A DNA stretch of 64,000 nucleotides from an uncultured Oscillospiraceae bacterium (GTDB lineage Bacteria > Bacillota > Clostridia > Oscillospirales > Acutalibacteraceae): NCBI GenBank assembly GCA_949289045.1, contig CASEMN010000006.1:62001-126000 (forward strand), read 5' to 3'. The notes under the pieces were generated by a model. The model saw only the letters and a list, made by a program, of their open reading frames with translations, ran no database searches and had not been told where the DNA came from. Of the stretch, positions 28,211 through 34,601 are shown piece after piece. The stretch's first letter is position 1. Each line of letters starts with the position of its first letter. The position numbers were made by a program, and so were the translations under genes.

Positions 28211-28714
28211 TCACAATTTAATCCAATATCTTTGGTCAATGACCCCGTTTACATTAATCTCGTTTTCCAAAACTCCGCCGTTATTAATTATGGTTTTTGC
28301 AGAAGCGATATTGGATTTGTTACACACCATAAGCACTTTATCAATGCCTAGGCCTTTGCACTTTTCCAAAGCCAAAGCGATCATCTTGGTTCCTATTCCT
28401 TTTCCTCTCTCAGATGGTCGTACTCCGTCGCCGATATGTCCGCCGTCAAAAAGCAGGCTTTCGTTTAAGTAATGCCGTATATTTACAGCTCCTACAAAAA
28501 TATTTCTCTCTTCGTCTAAACAGAAATAGGTGGAATCGGGAACCAACCTGTCGGAGCCTGGATTATCTAAACCCTCCAAATAACTGTCATAATCTTTATA
28601 ATCATTTTTTCTTATAGCATAGGGGATTATTCTTTCGCCGGACTTAGTCCATTCATCCATCATATCAACAAGTAACGGATAATATTTGCGTTCAAGTTTT
28701 ACAAGTTTCAGCAT
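28211..28714 (-). CDS. GNAT family N-acetyltransferase
   Basis: A 167-residue acetyl-CoA-dependent acetyltransferase of the GNAT fold. The acetyl-CoA pyrophosphate loop is visible as VRPSERGKGIGTKMIALALE, preceded by strand beta-4 (HIGDGV) and followed by VLMVCNKSNIASAKTIINNGGVLE, where the conserved Asn and Ala are typical of the RimI/YjcF-like group. It is similar to predicted acetyltransferases (COG3981-like) in Firmicutes. The substrate cannot be deduced. It is downstream of a small membrane-anchored gene on the same strand, with 37 bases between them. Confidence 0.88.
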   Translation of the reverse strand: MLKLVKLERKYYPLLVDMMDEWTKSGERIIPYAIRKNDYKDYDSYLEGLDNPGSDRLVPDSTYFCLDEERNIFVGAVNIRHYLNESLLFDGGHIGDGVRPSERGKGIGTKMIALALEKCKGLGIDKVLMVCNKSNIASAKTIINNGGVLENEINVNGVIDQRYWIKL

Positions 28715-28751
28715 AGTTCATCCCCTCAACTATTTCAGACTAATTACAAAT

Positions 28752-29087
28752 TCAGCCCACAATAAGTTTTTTCTTTCCGTTTTTATTTCTCGGATATTCC
28801 TTTATTTTGACAATGTAATCTATATTTATAATTTCAGGATTTTCGTTATTTTCAATAAGCACAGCTCCATCTGTTACCTCTTTTATAACTCCCACAACCT
28901 GTGAATTAAATGTGGAAATTACACATTCCTTACCGATAAATCTCTTTGCAAGTTCTGTCATTGCTGCCCTCTCCTCTTTGTTCCTCATTTTTTTAATTTG
29001 CTTTGCAATAATTTTCTCATCACGCTGACCGGAATATATAATTATAAAAATCACTATAAACAGCATGATATATACCGATGTATTCAA
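28752..29087 (-). CDS. Small membrane-anchored protein with an LSm-like C-terminal domain
   Basis: About 111 residues. There is one N-terminal membrane span (YIMLFIVIFIIIYS), a Lys/Arg-rich linker and a C-terminal domain of ~60 residues (RFIGKECVISTF ... VVGVIKEVTDGAVLIENN ... INIDYIVKIKEYP) that looks like a small barrel. I believe this is the family annotated DUF6897 in Clostridia, from memory only. I prefer the TTG start at 29085-29087, because AAGGGTGAG lies directly upstream; the longer reading begins upstream of that site. Function unknown; the barrel resembles SH3/LSm-like nucleic acid or protein binders. Confidence 0.6.
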   Translation of the reverse strand: MNTSVYIMLFIVIFIIIYSGQRDEKIIAKQIKKMRNKEERAAMTELAKRFIGKECVISTFNSQVVGVIKEVTDGAVLIENNENPEIINIDYIVKIKEYPRNKNGKKKLIVG

Positions 29088-29271
29088 ATCACTCACCCTT
29101 CGGCACAAGATTTTAATTCATAATAACACAGGTATCTAAAACTATCAATTGTATAAAAATATAAATTCAAAGGTATCAAAACAGCAAAAAGTCCAATTCA
29201 TATGGATCAGACTTTAAAAAACGAAGTAAAGTAAACTGTCCCGAGCACAGGACTAAACCATAACAAACAAA

Positions 29272-29302
29272 AAGCCCGGAGCACAAATTGTCTCCAGGCC
29301 TT
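29272..29302 (-). terminator. Second tRNA-Val terminator-like hairpin
   Basis: The AAGCCCGGAG / CTCCAGGCCTT stem is followed on the minus strand by TTTTTGTTTGTTAT. It is a near copy of the hairpin at 29374-29401. Confidence 0.7.
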
Positions 29303-29359
29303 ATATTATGAGAAGTGTTTACAAAATAGATACCTGCTATAAACACGAGCGAAAAGGAA

Positions 29360-29401
29360 AAATAAAAAAGCCAAGCCCGGAACGTGAATTGCGTCCAGGC
29401 T
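29360..29401 (-). terminator. tRNA-Val terminator
   Basis: The AGCCCGGAACG / CGTCCAGGCT stem (29374-29401) is followed on the minus strand by a TTTTTTATTTTT run and begins a few bases after the tRNA CCA end. Confidence 0.8.
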
Positions 29402-29409
29402 CAGCCTGG

Positions 29410-29486
29410 TGGTAGAGACAGAGGGACTCGAACCCACGACCTCTGCAATGTGAATGCAGCGCTCTAACCAGCTGAGCTATGTCTCC
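29410..29486 (-). tRNA. tRNA-Val (anticodon CAC)
   Basis: A 77-base cloverleaf on the minus strand, including an encoded CCA. The acceptor arms GGAGACA / TGTCTCT pair (first pair G-U). The D arm is AGCTCAGCTGGTTAGAGC, the anticodon stem is CTGCA / TGCAG with loop TTCACAT (anticodon CAC, reading GUG), and the T arm contains GGGTTCGAGTCCC. Confidence 0.93.
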
Positions 29487-29505
29487 GTTTTATTGAACGG
29501 ATATT

Positions 29506-29534
29506 ATTATACTCCAATCAGCATTGCCTTTCAA
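29506..29534 (-). promoter_or_regulatory. Promoter of tRNA-Val
   Basis: TTGAAA (29529-29534), a 17-base spacer and TATAAT (29506-29511) on the minus strand, 20 bases before the tRNA 5' end. Confidence 0.8.
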
Positions 29535-29636
29535 GGAAATTTTAACATTAAAGTAAGCGCTGATTTTCATTGTACCGGCAGTTTCTGAAACGATTTAATC
29601 CCATCGCAATCTACCATCTCCAGTTCTTCCCGCACC

Positions 29637-29665
29637 TTGACAAATCATAGTCTGCTATGTATAAT
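29637..29665 (+). promoter_or_regulatory. Perfect-consensus plus-strand promoter with no gene behind it
   Basis: TTGACA (29637-29642), exactly 17 bases, and TATAAT (29660-29665). The predicted start is near 29672. The next plus-strand gene begins more than 500 bases away and a terminator intervenes. Confidence 0.7.
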
Positions 29666-29671
29666 TGTATA

Positions 29672-29945
29672 AAATTTTTGGACAGATTTATATACTGTGA
29701 ATAATAAAATTACACAAAATCCACTGTTGTTAACATATTTACTTTTATTTTATAAATGTTTAAATTTTTCTCAAACGCATAAAAATCATTATTCGCAAAA
29801 AGGATTATCTTGCAGCACAGACTTTAACTAAAATATTCAAGACAAAACGCTGCTTTTTGCAAATTATATGCGTTAACCATTATATTTTGTCGGCTGAAAG
29901 TTGCTGCGGCAAGCGGATTGCTTTGCCGCAATTTTTATCTTTTGT
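29672..29945 (+). ncRNA. Candidate small non-coding RNA (unidentified)
   Basis: About 270 AT-rich bases lie between a perfect-consensus promoter and a plus-strand intrinsic terminator (TGCGGCAA / TTGCCGCA stem ending near 29936, then ATTTTTATCTTTT). No plus-strand gene upstream needs that terminator. No ORF with a ribosome binding site is visible; the longest ATG reading frame is under ten codons. It does not obviously match 6S RNA, tmRNA or SRP RNA. Existence is inferred from the signals alone. Confidence 0.45.
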
Positions 29946-30179
29946 CACCTTGAGTTAAGCTTATGTCAATTTAATACACATTATAACACGAAAGCTCATG
30001 GTATCGATTGCTGCAGCCATACAGATACTATCACTGTTTATTTGTTATTTTCCTGCTTCATCAGATAAAGTTTTTTAAATATAACATATAAATCCTGATT
30101 AAATATTCCATTTGATTTTCCTTTGTCGTATAATTAAGCTTGAAAATTATTATTGCATAATAATGATTAAATTAAGGAT
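29946..30179. other. AT-rich intergenic stretch before the ATP-grasp operon
   Basis: No gene is visible. A TATAAT at 30129-30134 may be the -10 element of the downstream operon, but no good -35 stands 16-18 bases before it. Confidence 0.4.
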
Positions 30180-30188
30180 GTGACTTTA

Positions 30189-31175
30189 ATGCTTGAAAAA
30201 CTTACTTTTTTAAGTAAAAGAATTGCAAAAATGGACTATAAAGGTTTTTTCGATGTAATCGACCGTATTCACGAAAAAACCGGTAAATCCAAAATCGTTT
30301 TATTTTTTGACATTATTCACTGCGGCATAAAATATCAGGCCGGATATCTGGATTATGAGCTGTTTGAAATGTATGATTTAAACGCCAAACAGAGAGCTAC
30401 CATCGTAACAAGAGGCATAAGCAACCATTATGTAAAAATATGCAATGACCCGAATTACAGACATTATTTCATCAACAAAAGCGAATTCAACACACTGTTT
30501 GATAAATATCTCAAAAGAGACTGGCTGATACTTGACGGTAAAAACGAAGATGCATTCAATGAATTCATCAAAGACAAAAAGGAAATCATCGCAAAACCCA
30601 TTGACGGAATTCATGGCCGCGGCGTAACCAAGATCACTCCCGATGAAAACACATATGCGTATTTGATGAAGGAGAATCTTTTACTTGTTGAAGAGGTAAT
30701 CGAACAGATTCCCGAACTCAATAAGCTCAACGCCACCAGCGTTAACACAATAAGAGTTATCACCCTGGGACCGGAGAGCAAAATAATTTTAGCTTATTTG
30801 AGAATAGGAAACAACAAGATTGTTGACAACTTCTGCGGCGGCGGCATGGTTGCTCCCATCAACATAGAGACCCATAAAATTGACTATCCCGCAACGGATA
30901 AAGTCGGCAACGTATTTTATAAGCATCCCACTACTCAAACCGATATTGTAGGATTTGAAGTTCCCTACTTTGATGAAATCAAAGAGCTCATTGCAGAGGT
31001 TTCAAAAATAGTACCTCAGGTTTCCTATGTGGGCTGGGACGTTGCATTATCCACTAAAGGCCCCTGCCTTGTTGAAGGAAACGACTTCCCCGGCCACGTT
31101 CTGTATCAGCTTCCTCCTCACAGAACTGACGGAATCGGCGTTTTACCCATATTCAAAAAAGTTTTAGATAAATAA
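30189..31175 (+). CDS. Sugar-transfer-associated ATP-grasp family protein
   Basis: A 328-residue ATP-grasp enzyme of the sugar-transfer-associated type (the PF14397-like group, from memory). ATP-grasp enzymes join a carboxylate to an amine, thiol or hydroxyl through an acyl-phosphate. Visible motifs are IAKPIDGIHGRGV (nucleotide-binding lysine and flexible loop), LLVEEVI (hinge), SVNTIRVITL, and the C-terminal metal-binding stretch VGWDVALSTKGPCLVEGNDFPGH. I use ATG 30189, as the ribosome binding site AAGGATGTG lies nine bases upstream of it. It is the first gene of a tight operon with the MurT-like ligase (9-base gap). Confidence 0.85.
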   Translation: MLEKLTFLSKRIAKMDYKGFFDVIDRIHEKTGKSKIVLFFDIIHCGIKYQAGYLDYELFEMYDLNAKQRATIVTRGISNHYVKICNDPNYRHYFINKSEFNTLFDKYLKRDWLILDGKNEDAFNEFIKDKKEIIAKPIDGIHGRGVTKITPDENTYAYLMKENLLLVEEVIEQIPELNKLNATSVNTIRVITLGPESKIILAYLRIGNNKIVDNFCGGGMVAPINIETHKIDYPATDKVGNVFYKHPTTQTDIVGFEVPYFDEIKELIAEVSKIVPQVSYVGWDVALSTKGPCLVEGNDFPGHVLYQLPPHRTDGIGVLPIFKKVLDK

Positions 31176-31184
31176 GGTGATCTT

Positions 31185-32516
31185 ATGTTTTTTATAAGTT
31201 TGTGGCTGAGCAAATTATATTATTTCCTGACCAGAAGACGTGCAACAACTGACAAATCAGGTATACTGGCAAGAAAAATAGATATAGACTTTATACAGCA
31301 CGTTAAAAAGCCTCCCATCGTCATTGCCGTTACCGGAACAAACGGAAAAACAACAACCTGCAACTTTTTAGTTGATATTCTTGAAAAAAGCGGATACAAA
31401 GTAACCAGCAACAGGGAAGGCGCAAATTATCCCGCCGGTGTTTCCAAGGCGCTTATGAAGGGCGTGAGCATTTTCAACAAATCCAAAGTGGATGTTGCAG
31501 TAATAGAATTTGACGAATTAAGCAGCAAGGAAATCCTTCCGTTTTTACATCCTACTTATACAGTAGTAACAAACCTCTTCTTAGACACTATGAAGCGAAA
31601 CGCTCACACCGATTATGTATTCAGCAAAATAGAAGAAGGTTTGCCCGAAGATACCACTCTGTTTTTAAACGCAGACGACTTAATCAGCTCACAGCTTGGA
31701 AAAAACAACAAAAAGATTTATTTCGGTATAGACAGACTCCCAACCGACTCCGAGACAAACCAGTCCCTTGTTCAGGATATAAGAGTATGCCCCAAATGCT
31801 ATACTCCCCTTGAATTTGAATATTTCCACTACCATCATCTCGGCAAAGCAAAATGTCCCAATTGCGGCTATACAAATCCCGAACCTAAATATCGCCTGAC
31901 TGATATCGATTATGAGAACAATCAGATTACAATAAACGGCGAGAAATATATGCTGGTCAACGAAGGCCTGTTCAATATTTACAACGAGCTGCTTGCAATT
32001 TCCGTTTTAAGCGAAATTGGAGTTAAGGATATTAACAAATGCCTCCAGACTCTGGAAGTAGTTAAGACAAGATACAATAAAACAACTGTCAAAAATATTG
32101 AGATTATAAGCCAGATGGCTAAGGGACAAAACCCCATTGCCGTTTCCCGTGCACTGGACTACGTTAAAAATTTAAAGGGAACAAAAGAAGTAATTATTAT
32201 TCTGGATGACGTTTATGACAATAAAGCCGCAAATCATTCGGAAGTGGTGAGCTGGCTTTACGACAGCGATTTTGAAGCTTTAAACGGCGATGATGTCAAG
32301 AAAGTCGTAGTCTGCGGATTCAGAGCCTATGACTATAAAGTGAGAGCTTTGCTTGCGGGAATAGACGAGAGCAAAATATTTGTAAGCACTGTAGAAGCTG
32401 AGGCATACAAATATCTCGATTTAAGCGGCGAGGATAAAATCGTTATAGTTCACGATATTTATTTGAACAATAAAGCTAACGAAATAATTGCTAAAATAAA
32501 GGAAGTTACAAAATGA
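31185..32516 (+). CDS. MurT-like Mur ligase family protein with zinc ribbon and C-terminal DUF1727 region
   Basis: A 443-residue ATP-dependent ligase resembling MurT, which amidates the D-Glu of lipid II together with GatD. The ATP loop VTGTNGKTTT is at 49-58. An insert carries a four-Cys zinc ribbon (C202, C205, C224, C227), a hallmark of MurT. The C-terminal region (about 310-440) resembles DUF1727, but its motifs are altered: the usual NDN-ADG-D-SW is here DDVYDNKAANHSEVVSW. An N-terminal hydrophobic segment (residues 2-16) may touch the membrane. It overlaps the GatD-like gene by four bases. Substrate is unlikely to be standard lipid II amidation alone. Confidence 0.85.
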   Translation: MFFISLWLSKLYYFLTRRRATTDKSGILARKIDIDFIQHVKKPPIVIAVTGTNGKTTTCNFLVDILEKSGYKVTSNREGANYPAGVSKALMKGVSIFNKSKVDVAVIEFDELSSKEILPFLHPTYTVVTNLFLDTMKRNAHTDYVFSKIEEGLPEDTTLFLNADDLISSQLGKNNKKIYFGIDRLPTDSETNQSLVQDIRVCPKCYTPLEFEYFHYHHLGKAKCPNCGYTNPEPKYRLTDIDYENNQITINGEKYMLVNEGLFNIYNELLAISVLSEIGVKDINKCLQTLEVVKTRYNKTTVKNIEIISQMAKGQNPIAVSRALDYVKNLKGTKEVIIILDDVYDNKAANHSEVVSWLYDSDFEALNGDDVKKVVVCGFRAYDYKVRALLAGIDESKIFVSTVEAEAYKYLDLSGEDKIVIVHDIYLNNKANEIIAKIKEVTK

Positions 32517-33202
32517 AAATAGAAGTATTATATTCGGAAGCAGCTAATTTGTACGGCGATTTATTCAATATTAAATATTTGGAGCAAACTATTCCCGATT
32601 TGACAGTTTATTATACCGGATTAAATGACAGACCTAAATTCGCCGATGAGAAGATTGATTTGATTTATATGGGACCCATGATGGAGAGATTCCAGGAGGT
32701 CATTATAAAAAAATTAATGCCTTACAGGGAGAAAATCAAAGAGCTCATCGAAAACGATGTTGTCTTTCTGATTACAGGCAACGCCCTTGAGATATTCGGC
32801 AGCAAAATTGACGACACCGAAGCTCTGGGAATTTTTGAAACAACGGCTAAAAGGAATTTTTCAAAGCACCACAACTCCTGCTTCATCGGCAAATTTGAAG
32901 ATATGTATATGGTCGGCTTCAAAAGCCAGTTTGGTTCTTCCTACAATAACAGTCATCCATTTATCAGCGTTGTAAACGGATACGGTCTTAATAATGACGA
33001 TAAATTTGAAGGAATTAAATACCGCAATTTCTTCGGCACTTATCTGATAGGTCCGCTGCTGGTTTATAATCCGCCCTTTACGGAATATCTGCTTAAACTT
33101 CTGAACCAGAATGTGGAAATAGCTTATAAGGATTCAGTTTACAAAGCTTATGAAATAAGAAAAGAAGAATATTTAAACTATACTTCACAGTTCCGCTGCT
33201 GA
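32513..33202 (+). CDS. GatD-like class I glutamine amidotransferase lacking catalytic residues
   Basis: A 229-residue homologue of GatD, the glutaminase partner of MurT. The fold is recognisable from LYSEAANLYGDLFNIKYLEQ (GatD has NLYGD-GN) and GTYLIGPLLVYNPP. The nucleophile elbow, normally AICGGYQ, is LITGNAL here, so the Cys is replaced by Thr88. The catalytic His of GTYLHGPLL is replaced by Ile179. The GGGQD motif is also lost (GPMMERFQ). The protein therefore should not hydrolyse glutamine. It overlaps the MurT-like gene (ATGA) and ends the operon before a terminator, so it probably acts as a structural partner of the ligase. Confidence 0.82.
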   Translation: MKIEVLYSEAANLYGDLFNIKYLEQTIPDLTVYYTGLNDRPKFADEKIDLIYMGPMMERFQEVIIKKLMPYREKIKELIENDVVFLITGNALEIFGSKIDDTEALGIFETTAKRNFSKHHNSCFIGKFEDMYMVGFKSQFGSSYNNSHPFISVVNGYGLNNDDKFEGIKYRNFFGTYLIGPLLVYNPPFTEYLLKLLNQNVEIAYKDSVYKAYEIRKEEYLNYTSQFRC

Positions 33203-33208
33203 AAGTTT

Positions 33209-33241
33209 AACCGGCATAATAAAATGCCGGTTATTTTTTTA
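33209..33241 (+). terminator. Terminator of the ATP-grasp / MurT-like operon
   Basis: CCGGCAT / ATGCCGG (33211-33230) followed by TTATTTTTTT. Confidence 0.9.
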
Positions 33242-33315
33242 CAAATATATCAAAGCTTACTTTTAACTTTTCTTTATCCGGCGCCTCCATACTGCCCACT
33301 GCTGAGCATATTAGT

Positions 33316-33489
33316 TTATTTGCACTGATTTATTTCATTACAGCGGTTACGGTGAGCGGCAATTAAAGCGAGAGTATCTCCCAAACTGACAAACAACGCC
33401 GAAACAAGCGAAAGCTCTTCATCGCTTAAATTCTTTGCTATACAGTTGGCAAGAGCTGTTACTCCCGCCGTAAGTTCACAGGAATTCAA
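33316..33489 (-). CDS. Small conserved helical protein (probably DUF6774)
   Basis: A 57-residue protein, two predicted helices, sequence LTAGVTALANCIAKNLSDEE then LVSALFVSLGDTLALIAAHR. I recognise this as a small family common in Clostridia, probably the one called DUF6774, without known function. The start is the TTG at 33487-33489, eight bases after GGGGAGG. The ATG-initiated longer reading would begin inside the ribosome binding site. The ribosome binding site lies in the 3' arm of a terminator-like inverted repeat, as described in the findings. Confidence 0.65.
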   Translation of the reverse strand: MNSCELTAGVTALANCIAKNLSDEELSLVSALFVSLGDTLALIAAHRNRCNEINQCK

Positions 33490-33493
33490 CAAA

Positions 33494-33545
33494 AACACCT
33501 CCCCTTTCATTATACGAAAAGTGAGGTGTTTTGATTTAATAAAAC
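33494..33545 (-). promoter_or_regulatory. Inverted repeat overlapping the ribosome binding site of the small helical protein
   Basis: On the minus strand AAACACCTC is followed about 21 bases later by GAGGTGTTT, which contains the GGAGG of the next gene, and then TTGTTG. Between the arms lies a TATAAT-like -10. The structure could terminate transcription from the upstream oxidoreductase genes or mask the ribosome binding site of read-through transcripts. Confidence 0.5.
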
Positions 33546-33557
33546 CGTATAAGGGAT

Positions 33558-34601
33558 TTATTTATCATCAGATGAAGCATAAATCATATCAATGAGCTTT
33601 GCACTGCTCAGAACATTTTTTACTGCGTTTCTGCTCTCAAAACGTCTTTTAAGAATATCATCGGCAAAGCTTCTGAGCTCATTTTCATACATCTTGCCGT
33701 CATAGCAGTTTTCACATTCTCCGAGCTTTTCTCCGCCCTTGCCCCAAAAAGTATAGCCACGGTAATAATTAAAGCGTACCGCTCCTTTATCCCCTAAAAA
33801 GTCAATGTACTTTTCTTCTTCTCCTATATTCTGCGCCCATGCTCCTTCAAAGGAAAGGGTTATTCCACTCTCGCTCTGAGCTGTACCGAAAGCATAATCC
33901 TCTACATCTGACTTTATTTCGCTCTCCATTACATACCCGGCCTTACTGTTTTCACCTGAAGCCATGAGGGGAGACGAAATACATTTACCCGAAGCGGATT
34001 TCCAATTAACGCCGCCGAGGCAGTAGTCTATGGCATCAAAATTGTGCACACCTAAATCTATGAGCACTCCGCCGCCGGATTTTGATTTCTTGGTATAATC
34101 ACTGCCCGCTCCCGGTATACTTTTCGAAAACCTGAAACAGCAGGAAACGTGATAGACATTCCCTATTTCTCCCCACTGAATAATATTGCGGACTTTTTCG
34201 AGAGAACTCGCAAACCGCAGACACACTCCGGCATCAAAAACTCTGCCCTTTTCCCGGGCAATTTCTGCCGTTTCAAAAGCTTCGGTATAATTCATTGCAA
34301 CGGGCTTTTCAGTAAACACATCAATGCCTTTTAGAAGAAATTCCTTAGCAATTTTACAGTGGAGATTTGTATGGGTACAGATTACAACTCCGTCAAGTTC
34401 ACCGCAGGAAAGAAGATCACGGTAATCGGTAAAGGTTTCGCACTGGGGATATTTTTCTTTAAGCTCCCTGAGTCTTTCTTCGTTTATATCCGAAAGGTAC
34501 CTGAGATCTACATTTTCGAGCTTTACGAGGGCGGGAATATGAGCTGAGCAGGCCTTTTTCCCGCACCCTATAACTCCCATAACTGCCTTTTCCTTACTCA
34601 A
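33558..34601 (-). CDS. Gfo/Idh/MocA family oxidoreductase
   Basis: An NAD(P)-dependent sugar or inositol dehydrogenase-like protein of 347 residues. The Rossmann motif is GVIGCGKKACSAHIPALVKL. The catalytic-region motif FTEKPVAMNYTEA (EKP, Lys) and the GGGVLIDLGVHNFDAIDYCLG block (Asp and His) are canonical. It overlaps the fusion gene upstream by eight bases and is clearly similar to that gene's C-terminal half, suggesting duplication. Substrate unknown; the locus is AraC-controlled. Confidence 0.9.
   Translation of the reverse strand: MSKEKAVMGVIGCGKKACSAHIPALVKLENVDLRYLSDINEERLRELKEKYPQCETFTDYRDLLSCGELDGVVICTHTNLHCKIAKEFLLKGIDVFTEKPVAMNYTEAFETAEIAREKGRVFDAGVCLRFASSLEKVRNIIQWGEIGNVYHVSCCFRFSKSIPGAGSDYTKKSKSGGGVLIDLGVHNFDAIDYCLGGVNWKSASGKCISSPLMASGENSKAGYVMESEIKSDVEDYAFGTAQSESGITLSFEGAWAQNIGEEEKYIDFLGDKGAVRFNYYRGYTFWGKGGEKLGECENCYDGKMYENELRSFADDILKRRFESRNAVKNVLSSAKLIDMIYASSDDK

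Noticed and set aside
29754..29790. Mini-ORF inside the candidate small RNA
   Set aside because: It is about eight codons long and lacks a ribosome binding site.
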